Positions 37,103-45,680 of a stretch of DNA of 64,000 nt are shown piece by piece (the stretch's first letter is position 1; each line of letters starts with the position of its first letter). Source of the DNA: Leifsonia sp. EB41 (GTDB lineage Bacteria > Actinomycetota > Actinomycetes > Actinomycetales > Microbacteriaceae); contig NZ_JBGCCJ010000001.1 in the NCBI RefSeq assembly GCF_041262565.1, positions 2,852,001 to 2,916,000 on the forward strand, in the 5' to 3' direction. The notes beneath the pieces are model-generated. The model made no database searches. It was not told where the DNA came from and saw only the letters and a program-made list of their open reading frames with translations. The position numbers and the translations under genes were made by a program.

Positions 37103-38398
37103 ATGACCACCGTCGAGACCACCCCCACCGAGGTCGACTTCTTCACCGATCCCGATGTCGCAGCGAAGGCCGAGCCCTGGTTCGACTACATGATCGCGAA
37201 CCACCCCGTCTTCCGCGAGCCGAAGTACGGCGTCGTGATCGTCACCGGCTACGAGGAAGCCCTGCAGGTCTACCACCAGCCGGACGTGTACTCCTCGATC
37301 AACCGCACCGGCGGCCCCGTGGTCGACCTCCCGGTCGAGCTCGTCGGCGACGACATCGGCGAGCTCCTCGAGAAGCACCGCGACTACTTCACGAATAACG
37401 ATCAGATCGTCACGTTCGACCCGCCGGTGCACACCGACCACCGCGCGATCCTCATGGGACTCATCACCCCGAAGCGTCTCAAGGAGAACGAGCAGTTCCT
37501 CAAGGACACCGCTGACCGCTTCCTCAACGAGATCCTGCCGAAGGGCGAGTGCGAGTTCATCTGGGACTACTGCAAGGGCTACACGATCCTCGCGGTCGCC
37601 GACCTGCTCGGCGTCCCGGTCGAAGACCACCCGATGCTGCTGGAGCTTCTGGCCACTCAGCCCGGGCCGGTGCTCGGGAACCTCGAGCTGCAGTCCAACC
37701 ACCACGCCGGTATCGAGCGTCTCTACGACTATTTCGTCGCCCGCATCGAGGAGCGCAGGCGCGAGCCCCGCGAGGACGTCTTGACCGGGATGGCCCTTGC
37801 CACCTTCCCCGACGGCAGCCTCCCAGAGCCCATCGAGGTCGCCCGGATCGCGTCGAACCTGTTCGCCGCCGGCCAGGAGACGACCGTCCAGCTCATGGGG
37901 ATCACCATGCAGCGCATCGCGGCCGACGCCGAACTGCAGGAGCGACTGCGTCGCGACTTCTCGCTCATCCCGAAGTTCATCGAGGAGACCCTCCGCGTCG
38001 AGGCGCCGATCAAGGGCTCCTTCCGCCTGACCAAGCGCGCCACCGAGCTCGGCGGGCTCGACCTGCCGCCGGGAACCGTCGTGATGCTGCTCCACGGAGC
38101 GGCCGGGCGCGACGGCCGGGTCTTCGACGACCCCACGCGCTTCGACCCGGAGCGGCCGAACGCCCGCCAGCACCTCGCCTTCGGTCGTGGCATTCACACC
38201 TGCCCCGGCGCCCCGCTCGCGCGTGCCGAGGCCGTCTTCTCCATCCAGCGGATCCTCGAGCGCACCTCGAGCATCACGATCGACGACCGCAGGCACGGCC
38301 CGGAGGACGCCCGCGAGTGGGACCTCATCCGCAGCTACAAGTTCCGCGGCCACACCCATCTGTACCTGCGTTACGACGAGGCGGAGCCGGTCCGATGA
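37103..38398 (+). CDS. Cytochrome P450 (second)
   Basis: 431 residues from ATG 37103 (GAGAGGA upstream). I-helix AAGQETT (255-261), K-helix ETLR (295-298) and haem loop FGRGIHTCPG with Cys 367. It has a longer N-terminal half than the first P450 and clearly belongs to another family. Its stop overlaps the start of a small ferredoxin gene, its likely direct partner. It heads an operon with ferredoxin, DUF35 protein, thiolase and CoA-transferase, so the oxidised product is probably routed to CoA chemistry. Confidence 0.93.
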   Translation: MTTVETTPTEVDFFTDPDVAAKAEPWFDYMIANHPVFREPKYGVVIVTGYEEALQVYHQPDVYSSINRTGGPVVDLPVELVGDDIGELLEKHRDYFTNNDQIVTFDPPVHTDHRAILMGLITPKRLKENEQFLKDTADRFLNEILPKGECEFIWDYCKGYTILAVADLLGVPVEDHPMLLELLATQPGPVLGNLELQSNHHAGIERLYDYFVARIEERRREPREDVLTGMALATFPDGSLPEPIEVARIASNLFAAGQETTVQLMGITMQRIAADAELQERLRRDFSLIPKFIEETLRVEAPIKGSFRLTKRATELGGLDLPPGTVVMLLHGAAGRDGRVFDDPTRFDPERPNARQHLAFGRGIHTCPGAPLARAEAVFSIQRILERTSSITIDDRRHGPEDAREWDLIRSYKFRGHTHLYLRYDEAEPVR

Positions 38399-38610
38399 CG
38401 GAGCATCTGACCATCGACAGGGACCGCTGCATGGGCTCCGGACAGTGCACGTTCTACGCGCCCAACACCTTCGATTTGGACGACCTCAGCATCGCGATCG
38501 TCACGGACGAGCACGGCGACACCGACGAGAACATCCAGCAGGCGATCGACGTCTGCCCGACGCGCTCCATCGCGCGGGCGCTCGCTGCAGCGGCGGGAGC
38601 AGCCGAATGA
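38395..38610 (+). CDS. Small P450-type ferredoxin, second copy
   Basis: 71 residues, start ATG 38395 overlapping the P450 stop. Cluster motif CMGSGQC (C-x5-C) and DVCPTRSI, again the single-cluster [3Fe-4S]-like pattern. Its acidic middle (FDLDDLSIAIVTDEHGD) is typical. It should reduce the second P450. Its stop overlaps the DUF35 gene start. Confidence 0.9.
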   Translation: MTEHLTIDRDRCMGSGQCTFYAPNTFDLDDLSIAIVTDEHGDTDENIQQAIDVCPTRSIARALAAAAGAAE

Positions 38611-39008
38611 GCGACACGACACTGGTCGAGGAGACGGAGCTTCCGCTGCCGATCGCCGATCTCGAGTCCGACGGCCTCCTCGCGGAGTTCGCCGAGGGCC
38701 CGCGGCTGGTCGGAACGCGCTGCGACGCCTGCGGCCAGCTGATGATCGGCTCCCGGATCGTCTGCAGCACCTGCGTCGGGACGGACGTCACCCGGGTCGC
38801 GCTGCCGACCGCCGGCGTGCTCTACTCGTTCACCCGCCTGCACGTGGGCGGCGACGGGGTGCGTCCCCTCGGTTATGTCGACCTGGACGGCGACGTGCGC
38901 ACGCTCGCCGACCTGCGCGAGAACAAGGTCCCCCTCCGGCCCGGGATGGACGTCCGGCTCGCCGTCGACGGCGACGCCTGGTTCTTCACGCCCATCACCT
39001 CCGATTGA
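38607..39008 (+). CDS. DUF35 / Zn-ribbon OB-fold acyl-CoA-associated protein
   Basis: 133 residues from ATG 38607. N-terminal Zn ribbon CDACG...CSTC (residues about 39-54) followed by an OB-like beta domain (GVLYSFTRLHVGGDGVRPLGYVDLDGD). DUF35 proteins bind acyl-CoA and pair with thiolase-fold proteins, for example ChsH2 with Ltp2 in steroid side-chain retro-aldol cleavage. The thiolase gene follows after 15 bases, which supports such a pair here. Confidence 0.85.
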   Translation: MSDTTLVEETELPLPIADLESDGLLAEFAEGPRLVGTRCDACGQLMIGSRIVCSTCVGTDVTRVALPTAGVLYSFTRLHVGGDGVRPLGYVDLDGDVRTLADLRENKVPLRPGMDVRLAVDGDAWFFTPITSD

Positions 39009-39023
39009 GGAAGAGGACACTCC

Positions 39024-40169
39024 ATGTCTGAGAACGTTTTCGTCATCTCCGCGGCCATGGTGCCGTTCGGCAAGCATCGCTCGTCCTCGTACGTCGGGCT
39101 CGCCGTGCCGCCGCTCATCGCCGCGCTGCGCAATGCCGGCGTCGACAAGTCCGACGTGGACGCCGTCTGGGTCGGCCACTCCTACGGCGGCATGATGACC
39201 GGGCAGCGCATCTGCAAGGAGATCGGTCTCGGCGCCGTGCCCACTGTGAACGTCGACAACGCGTGCTCCAGCGGCGCCACGGCCGTCCACGAAGCCTGGG
39301 AGGCGATCTCGCAGGGCCTCATCGACGTCGCCGTCGTCATCGGGGTCGAGAAGCTGACGCAGTTCGGCGGAGGGACCCTCCCGCTGTCGCCGGAGGACCG
39401 CGAGGTCAAGCAGGGGATCGTGATGCCGGCCGTCTACGCGATGCGCGCGACCCGCTACCTCTACGAGACCGAGGCGACGGAGGAGGATCTCGCGCTGGTC
39501 AGTGTGAAGGCGCGCAAGCACGGCGCTCTGAACCCCTATGCGCAGTTCCGCACGGAGGTCACGGTCCCGGAGGTCCTCGCCGCACGCCCCGTAGCCGACC
39601 CGTTGACCCTGCTGATGTGCTGCCCGACGGGGGACGGCGCCGCCGTCGTCGTACTCGCGTCCGAGCGCGCCCGCGCACGCCTGGGAGCGCGGGGGATGCG
39701 CGTCGCCGCGTCGGTCCTGCACTCCGGCACGGTGGCAGAGGGCTTCCGCGACATGACCAGCCCCGAGATCAGCGCCCACTCCGCGCATGACGCCTACGAG
39801 GCCGCGGGCATCGGCCCGAAGGACCTCGACATGATCGAGCTGCACGACGCGTTCTCGATCGCAGAGCTCGTCTACTACGAGACCTTCGGCCTGGCCGAGC
39901 GCGGCCACGGGATCGACCTCATCCGCGACGGCCGCACCACCTTCGGCGGGGACGTCGTGGTCAACCCGAGCGGCGGCCTGCTCGCCAAGGGCCACCCGGT
40001 CGGCGCCAGCGGCGTCGCCCAGATCGCGGAGGCGTTCTGGCAGCTCACCGGCACGGCCGGCGCCCGCCAGATCGACGACGCACGCTGGGCGATGACCCAC
40101 GTGACCGGCGGCGGCACCGCCGGCCTCGACCACGGAGCGTGCACGGTCCATCTCTTCGAGGCGGCATGA
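39024..40169 (+). CDS. Thiolase-fold enzyme (SCP-x / Ltp type)
   Basis: 381 residues. The nucleophile region DNACSSGATAVHEAW keeps the Cys; later IELHDAFSIAEL and NPSGGLLAKGHPVGASGVAQ hold the His and the C-terminal GHP block, but the last catalytic Cys motif of true thiolases (C-x-G) is replaced by VTGGGTAGLDHG. This pattern is that of the lipid-transfer/SCP-x branch, members of which act as thiolases or, with a DUF35 partner, as retro-aldolases. It should cleave a beta-keto- or beta-hydroxyacyl-CoA of the pathway. Coupled to the CoA-transferase gene. Confidence 0.87.
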   Translation: MSENVFVISAAMVPFGKHRSSSYVGLAVPPLIAALRNAGVDKSDVDAVWVGHSYGGMMTGQRICKEIGLGAVPTVNVDNACSSGATAVHEAWEAISQGLIDVAVVIGVEKLTQFGGGTLPLSPEDREVKQGIVMPAVYAMRATRYLYETEATEEDLALVSVKARKHGALNPYAQFRTEVTVPEVLAARPVADPLTLLMCCPTGDGAAVVVLASERARARLGARGMRVAASVLHSGTVAEGFRDMTSPEISAHSAHDAYEAAGIGPKDLDMIELHDAFSIAELVYYETFGLAERGHGIDLIRDGRTTFGGDVVVNPSGGLLAKGHPVGASGVAQIAEAFWQLTGTAGARQIDDARWAMTHVTGGGTAGLDHGACTVHLFEAA

Positions 40170-41392
40170 GCGCGCAGCAGAGGCCACCGCTCGACGGGGT
40201 CAGGGTCATCGACCTGACGACCTTTTTGTCGGGCCCGTCGGCGACGCAGCTCCTGGGAGACCTCGGCGCGGACGTCATCAAGGTGGAGGCGATCGGCGGG
40301 GACTCCAGCCGAGCGATCGCCGGGCCGGAGCTCGACGGCGACAGCGCGTATTTCCTGGCGAACAATCGCAACAAGCGCAGCATTGCCATCGATCTGAAAT
40401 CGCCGGAGGGCCTTGAGATCGCACGACGACTGATCGGCGGAGCCGATGTCGTGATCGAGAACTTCCGCCCGGGCGTCACGACACGCCTCGGACTCGACCC
40501 GGCCGAGGTGCTGGCCGCCCAGCCGTCACTGGTGTGGGCGTCGATCAGCGGATTCGGTCAGGAGGGGCCGCTGCGCGACCGCCCTGCCTACGACATGGTC
40601 GTGCAGGCCCTGAGCGGCGTGATGAGTCTCAACGGGCACGCCGGCAGCCCCGCGGCGCGGTTGGGTATCCCGGCCGGGGACGTCGTGGCCGGCTTGTATG
40701 CCGTGATCGGCATACTCGCCGCCTTGCATGCGCGAGCCGAGAGCGGCGTCGGGCGGATCGTGGACGTCTCGATGCTCCGCGGACAGCTCGCGATGCTGTC
40801 GTATCAGGCGCTGTACACCAGCCTCACGGGCGTCGCGCCGGGCCCGCAGGGCGCTGCGCACGACTCCATCGCGACCTACCGGTCGTTCCGGGCGGGCGAC
40901 GGCCGCGAGTTCGTCGTGACGGCCAATACGCCGCGCATGTGGGAGGACCTCTGCCGGGTCCTCGGGGTGCCAGAGTTGATCGACGACGAGCGCTTCATCG
41001 ATGCGGCCGCGCGACTGCGCAACAGGGACTCGCTCTGGGCGCTCCTGGAAGCGCAGGTCGACCTCCGCCCGGCGGCCGAGTGGATCGATGAGCTCGCGGC
41101 GGCCTCCGTGCCCGTCGCGCCGGTCAAGAACGTGCTGGAGGCACTGTCCGACGCCCGCGCGGCAGACGACGGCTCGTTGTTGACCGTGTCGGGCGACGAC
41201 GCGTCCTTCGAGAACGTGGCCACGCCGATCCGCTTCGTCGCGACCCACGCCGTCGAGCCGACGTATCCGCCGGCGCTCGGCGCCGACACCCGTCGCCTGC
41301 TGAACGAACTGGGCTATTCCGACCAGGACGTCGACGGTCTGAGCGCGGAGGGCGTGGTCGTCTCGCAGTCGGTCGTCGTCGGCGCACGCTGA
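40166..41392 (+). CDS. CaiB/BaiF family (class III) CoA-transferase
   Basis: 408 residues from ATG 40166, overlapping the thiolase stop. N-terminal block LDGVRVIDLTTFLSGPSATQ, then NNRNKRSIAIDLKSPEG, ENFRPGV and the catalytic Asp in DRPAYDMVVQALSG, near residue 140 (the position where the family Asp becomes acylated). It moves CoA between acids, activating the ring-opened acid for thiolytic or aldol cleavage. Last gene of the second P450 operon; converges on the Mrp-like gene. Confidence 0.9.
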   Translation: MSAQQRPPLDGVRVIDLTTFLSGPSATQLLGDLGADVIKVEAIGGDSSRAIAGPELDGDSAYFLANNRNKRSIAIDLKSPEGLEIARRLIGGADVVIENFRPGVTTRLGLDPAEVLAAQPSLVWASISGFGQEGPLRDRPAYDMVVQALSGVMSLNGHAGSPAARLGIPAGDVVAGLYAVIGILAALHARAESGVGRIVDVSMLRGQLAMLSYQALYTSLTGVAPGPQGAAHDSIATYRSFRAGDGREFVVTANTPRMWEDLCRVLGVPELIDDERFIDAAARLRNRDSLWALLEAQVDLRPAAEWIDELAAASVPVAPVKNVLEALSDARAADDGSLLTVSGDDASFENVATPIRFVATHAVEPTYPPALGADTRRLLNELGYSDQDVDGLSAEGVVVSQSVVVGAR

Positions 41393-41403
41393 CGACGACT
41401 GGA

Positions 41404-42567
41404 TCAGCGGGGCGAGACGGGAAGCCGCAGTCCGGACAGACCGCGCGCTTTGACCACGAGTGATCCGGCGAGCTCTGCAAAGGCCACGGCCGCTGGATCG
41501 CCGGGCCGGTCGACGACCACGGGGAGGCCGCTGTCGCCTCCCGCGCGCAGCGCCGTGCTGAACGGGATCGAGGCGATCGCCGGAACGGTCTCGGCTCCGT
41601 CGGAGAGCCGCAGCGCGACGGCGTGACCGCCGCCGGAGCCGAACGGCTCGAAGGCGCTCCCGTCCGCCAGCACGGTCGGCGACATGGTCTCGACCACCCC
41701 GATCACCTGCTGGCCCAGCGTCCGGGCGAGGAGGCCGGTGCGCACAGCGACACCGGCCGCCGCGGGTTGCGGGGTCGTCACGACGAGGACCTCCGCGTGG
41801 GGCAGAAGGTGCCCGATCGAGATCGCCGCGTCGCCGGTCCCCGGCGGCATGTCGATGAGCAGCACGTCCAGGTCGCCGAAGAAGACCTCGCCGAGGAACT
41901 GCTCGAGGGTGCGGTGCAGCATCGGCCCGCGCCAGGAGACAGGCGCATCCTCGGCGCCCGGGCGGAGGAACATGCCGATGGACACGGTCTTGACACCGTG
42001 CGCGACAGGAGGCAGCACAAGTTCGTCGACCCGGGTCGGCCGGAGCGCGTGCCCCTCCGCATCGAGCAGTCCCAGCAGCCCCGGGATGGAGAAGCCATGG
42101 ACGTCGGCGTCGATCAGCCCGACGCGCAAGCCGCGCGCGGCGAACGCGACGGCGAGGTTGGCCGTGACGGTCGACTTGCCGACTCCGCCCTTCCCGCTGG
42201 TCACGGCGATCACCCGGGTGAGGGAGTCGGCGGTGAACGGGCTCTGCGCCGGCGCGCGGCCGCCGCGGAGGCGCGCTGTCAAAGCCGCGCGCTGCTCGTC
42301 CGTCATAACGCCCACATCGACCTTCACGCCAGTGACGCCGGGAACGGCCGCGGCCGCGTCGTGGACCTCCTGCTCGATCCGTCGGGCCATCGGGCAGCCG
42401 GCGATCGTCAGCAGCAGTCCCACGGCGGCGACACCCTCAGCTATCACGACGTCGCGGATCATCCCGAGCTCGCCGAGCGGACGGCGCAACTCCGGGTCCG
42501 TGACCGCGCCGACCGCGTCACTCACAGCCTCCACGAGGCCCCGCAGGTGGGTGATGCTGTCAGACAC
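41404..42567 (-). CDS. Mrp/NBP35-family iron-sulfur cluster carrier ATPase
   Basis: 387 residues if GTG 42567 is the start (MSDSITHL), eight bases inside the end of the FprA gene; a longer start at 42606 is possible. N-terminal DUF59 domain (DAVGAVTDPELRRPLGELGMI, GCPM), then P-loop TSGKGGVGKSTVTANLA, DADVHGFSIPGLLG and LLIDMPPGTGDAA. The C-terminal CxxC of many Mrp proteins is not visible (the region reads EPFGSGGGHAVALRLSD). It probably delivers Fe-S clusters; in this operon the clients would be the ferredoxins. Confidence 0.85.
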   Translation of the reverse strand: MSDSITHLRGLVEAVSDAVGAVTDPELRRPLGELGMIRDVVIAEGVAAVGLLLTIAGCPMARRIEQEVHDAAAAVPGVTGVKVDVGVMTDEQRAALTARLRGGRAPAQSPFTADSLTRVIAVTSGKGGVGKSTVTANLAVAFAARGLRVGLIDADVHGFSIPGLLGLLDAEGHALRPTRVDELVLPPVAHGVKTVSIGMFLRPGAEDAPVSWRGPMLHRTLEQFLGEVFFGDLDVLLIDMPPGTGDAAISIGHLLPHAEVLVVTTPQPAAAGVAVRTGLLARTLGQQVIGVVETMSPTVLADGSAFEPFGSGGGHAVALRLSDGAETVPAIASIPFSTALRAGGDSGLPVVVDRPGDPAAVAFAELAGSLVVKARGLSGLRLPVSPR

Positions 42568-43915
42568 CAGCGCGCGCTCCGACGAGCTCGGCGCCCGCCG
42601 CGGCACGCAGTAGGTCGTCGCGGCGATGCAGCTTCACGCGCTCGCGACCGGCCGCCTCGCCTTCGGCGATCTCGGCCGCCTCGATGTCCCGCCACGCCCG
42701 CCAGTCGACGACCTCGACCCCGCGGGAGCGCAGCAGCGCGTCGACGGCCGCGGCATCCGTGCCGCGAGGGCCGCGGTCGCGGCCGGCGAAGTCCTCGAGG
42801 ATCGAGGTGACGGTCTCCAGCGCGCACTTGCGGTTGGTGCCGACGACGCCGTTCGGGCCGCGTTTGATCCAGCCGGCGACGTAGACGCCGGGCACGACCT
42901 CGTCGCCGTCCACGACGCGAGAGTCCCGGTGCGGGATGGTGCCGGTGCGATCGTCGAACGGAAGCCCGGCGAAAGGCTCGCCGAGGTAGCCGACCGAGCG
43001 GAGGGCGAGGTCGACGTCGAGGACCTCGCTCTTCGAAGGGTCGCTGGTCCTGACGAGGCGGAGCCCGGTGACCTTCTCGTCGCCGAGGAACTCCGCGGGC
43101 GTGCGGTCGAAGATGAAGCGGATCCGTTTCGCGCGCCCGAGCGAGCCGCGCTCTGCGGCCTTCTGGAAGGTCGCGAACAGCCGGCGCGCGGCCGGGTCGC
43201 TGTCGAGCTGCGCCTGCTGGGAGGCATCCAGCACCAGGTCGGCCGGATCGATCAGCACGTCGGTCGACTCGACCTCCAGCAGCTCGATGAACTCCTTGTT
43301 GGTGAAGCGCGCGAACGCGGGCCCCCGCCGGCCGATGACGACGACCTCGTCGATCGTGCTCTCGGAGAAGGCGGTGACGATGTGCTCCGGGATGTCGGTC
43401 CGCCGGAGGTCCTCGGTCTCGCGCACGAGCATTCGCGCAGCGTCGAGCGCCACGTTGCCGAGGCCGACGACGACGGCGCGCGTTCCGTCGAGGATGAAGG
43501 CGTCCGGGTCCTGGTCCGGGTGCCCCTGATACCAGGAGACGAACTCGCGGACCGCGCTGACCCCGGAGAGGTCCTCGCCGGGGATCCCCAGCCGGCGGTC
43601 GAGCGGGGCGCCGTTGGCGAAGACGACCGCGTCGTAGTGGCTGCGCAGCTCGTCGATGCCCAGATCGGCGCCGATGCGCACGTTCCCGAGAAACCGGAGC
43701 CCGGGCGTCTCTTCGAAGACGTCGGCGAACGACGTGGTGATGGACTTCACGCGGGGATGGTCGGGCGCGACGCCGTAGCGCACGAGCCCGAACGGGGTGG
43801 GCAGGCGGTCGAACACGTCGACCTCGACGGGAGCCTCGGACTCCTCGGTGAGTAGTTGCGCGGTGTACGCGCCGGACGGTCCGGAGCCGATGACGGCGAC
43901 ACGATTGACGGACAT
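42560..43915 (-). CDS. FprA-like NADPH-ferredoxin reductase
   Basis: 451 residues from ATG 43915. FAD loop AVIGSGPSGAYTAQ, DRLPTPFGLVRYGVAPDHP, the NADPH loop VVVGLGNVALDAARML with following RRGP, and the late GVYVAGWIKRGPNGVVGTN are the hallmark of adrenodoxin reductase-like FprA. It passes electrons from NADPH to ferredoxin. The FdxA-like ferredoxin gene lies directly upstream on the same strand with only five bases between. Confidence 0.92.
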   Translation of the reverse strand: MSVNRVAVIGSGPSGAYTAQLLTEESEAPVEVDVFDRLPTPFGLVRYGVAPDHPRVKSITTSFADVFEETPGLRFLGNVRIGADLGIDELRSHYDAVVFANGAPLDRRLGIPGEDLSGVSAVREFVSWYQGHPDQDPDAFILDGTRAVVVGLGNVALDAARMLVRETEDLRRTDIPEHIVTAFSESTIDEVVVIGRRGPAFARFTNKEFIELLEVESTDVLIDPADLVLDASQQAQLDSDPAARRLFATFQKAAERGSLGRAKRIRFIFDRTPAEFLGDEKVTGLRLVRTSDPSKSEVLDVDLALRSVGYLGEPFAGLPFDDRTGTIPHRDSRVVDGDEVVPGVYVAGWIKRGPNGVVGTNRKCALETVTSILEDFAGRDRGPRGTDAAAVDALLRSRGVEVVDWRAWRDIEAAEIAEGEAAGRERVKLHRRDDLLRAAAGAELVGARAGV

Positions 43916-43920
43916 GGTGT

Positions 43921-44244
43921 TCAGGCCTCTCCTCGCGGGGGCAACGCCGCGACCAGCTCGACGTCGAAATGGATCTTTCCGGCCTTGCGACCGCTCTTCG
44001 GGGTCTCGACCTCGGCGAAGAACCGCTCGTTCAGCTCGAGGAACTGCTCCTGGTCGTCGGGCAGCTCGGCCTCGTAGTAGACGGCGTCGACGGGACAGGC
44101 CGTGACGCAGGCGCCGCAGTCGATGCAGAGCTCCGGATTGATGTAGGTCATCCGGCCGCCCTCGAAGATGCAGTCCGCGGGGCATTCCTGCATGCAGCTC
44201 TTGTCCTGGACATCGACGCAGGCTTCCGTCACGACGTAGACCAT
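43921..44244 (-). CDS. Seven-iron (FdxA-like) ferredoxin, second copy
   Basis: 107 residues, MVYVVTEACVDVQDKSC start, 3Fe-4S motif C-x7-C-x3-C region and CIDCGACVTACP. It is clearly paralogous to the protein at 32378-32692 (same spacing, FFAEVETPKSGRKAG against FFEGIDISKGGRKSG). It sits between two reductase genes, so it is likely the electron shuttle of the operon. Confidence 0.92.
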   Translation of the reverse strand: MVYVVTEACVDVQDKSCMQECPADCIFEGGRMTYINPELCIDCGACVTACPVDAVYYEAELPDDQEQFLELNERFFAEVETPKSGRKAGKIHFDVELVAALPPRGEA

Positions 44245-44275
44245 GGCTCGCTCCTCTCGCTCTCTCCGCGTGACT

Positions 44276-45505
44276 TCAGGCGGCGCGCTCGCGCAGCGAG
44301 TCGACGATGGAATCCGGGGTCCCGCCCGTCATCAGCTGTCGGCGGATCTGGTTCAACGCGCGCACCCAGTTGACGGTGACCGCCCCGCACGCCTTGCCGT
44401 TCTCGTCGGAGTGGATCACGGCGACGCGGCCGTCCGCTTCGAGGTCCCCCACGAGCACAGACGTGCCGGCGGGGTCGCGCCAGCCGACGGTGTGGATCTT
44501 CCAGTCGTACTGATCGGACCAGACGTAGTCGGAGGGCTCGTAGGCCGCACTGACGCCATGGACGATCGCGCCCGCCACGTACCGGGCCTGATCGCTCGCG
44601 TTCGTCCAGTGCTCGGCGCGGATGCCTCCGCGCCCCGGGTGCGGCCAGCGGGCGACGTCGCCGATGGCGTAGACGTCCGCCACTCCGAGCGCACGCAGGT
44701 ACTGGTCGGTCATCACGCCGTTGTCGAGCAGCAGTCCGGACCCCGCGAGCCAGTCGATGTTCGGGATGGTCCCGATGCCCACGACCGCCGTGGAGGCCGC
44801 AAGCTCAGTGCCGTCGGCGAGGACGACCGTCAGGGCGCCCGCCTCGCCCGTGATGTCGACGACGCCGACACCGAAGCGCGTGGCCGCGCCGTTGCGCTCG
44901 TGAAGGTCGGTGATGATCCCCGCGATCTCGGGACCGACGAGTCGGGCCATCGGCTCCGGCACCGGGTCCACCACGGTCACCGGGCAGCCGTAGCCGACGG
45001 CCGCGGCCGCGATCTCCGTCCCGATGAACCCGCCGCCGACCACGACGATCGGCTCCTGGAGCGCGAGGCGCCCGGCGATCGCACGGGCGTCGTCGAGGGT
45101 GCGCAGCTGCACGACACCCGAGGCGGGGCGCCAGGGGGACGGCCGAGCGGAGGCTCCGGTGGCGATGACGAGGACGTCGTAGCCGATGGTCGTACCGTCC
45201 GCGAGGGTCAGGGTCCGTGCCGTGGTGTCGACGGCGGTCGCAGCGACGCCGAGCCGGACGTCCGCCTCCAGCGCGTCGAGCTCGGCCCGGGTGAGCAGCC
45301 GGAAACCTTCGACGGTCTCATCGGCCCAGTCGGATCTGAGGAGGTCCTTCGACAGCGGCGGCCGGTCGTAGGGCAGCTCGGACTCGGCGCCGATCAGAGT
45401 GATCGGCCCGCTGTGCCCGGAGGAACGGAGATTCTGCACGGTGCGCGTGCCGGCGAGGGAAGCGCCGACGACGACGACGTGACGGGTGGCGCCGGAGTCG
45501 CTCAT
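44276..45505 (-). CDS. FAD-dependent NAD(P)H ferredoxin reductase (putidaredoxin-reductase type)
   Basis: 409 residues. FAD loop VVVGASLAGTRTVQNLRSSG, YDRPPLSKDLL, ATGASARPSPW, the NAD loop VVVGGGFIGTEIAAAAVG and DVYAIGDVARWP near residue 275 are the pattern of CamA/RhlA-like reductases. It accepts NADH and reduces a ferredoxin that serves a P450. With FprA it gives the cluster two different reductase types. Confidence 0.92.
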   Translation of the reverse strand: MSDSGATRHVVVVGASLAGTRTVQNLRSSGHSGPITLIGAESELPYDRPPLSKDLLRSDWADETVEGFRLLTRAELDALEADVRLGVAATAVDTTARTLTLADGTTIGYDVLVIATGASARPSPWRPASGVVQLRTLDDARAIAGRLALQEPIVVVGGGFIGTEIAAAAVGYGCPVTVVDPVPEPMARLVGPEIAGIITDLHERNGAATRFGVGVVDITGEAGALTVVLADGTELAASTAVVGIGTIPNIDWLAGSGLLLDNGVMTDQYLRALGVADVYAIGDVARWPHPGRGGIRAEHWTNASDQARYVAGAIVHGVSAAYEPSDYVWSDQYDWKIHTVGWRDPAGTSVLVGDLEADGRVAVIHSDENGKACGAVTVNWVRALNQIRRQLMTGGTPDSIVDSLRERAA

Positions 45506-45543
45506 GATCTGAATCCTTACTTCGTGTCGGTCACCGTTGAACG

Positions 45544-45555
45544 GAACACGTGCTC
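45544..45555. promoter_or_regulatory. IclR-like site upstream of the reductase operon
   Basis: GAACACGTGCTC resembles GAACAAATGTTC (46587) and GAACAAATGCTC (32851), keeping GAACA and TGyTC. It lies 39 bases before the reductase start. Confidence 0.45.
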
Positions 45556-45680
45556 GCTATAACGCAACACCAGTATCGACGGCGCCGCCTGCGCTGTCAA
45601 CTGCGGGAGAGCGGGCGCGACGGATCGACGGGCGCGACGAATCGCCCCGGGAGCTCGAGTGGGAAGGTGTGGGACGACCG

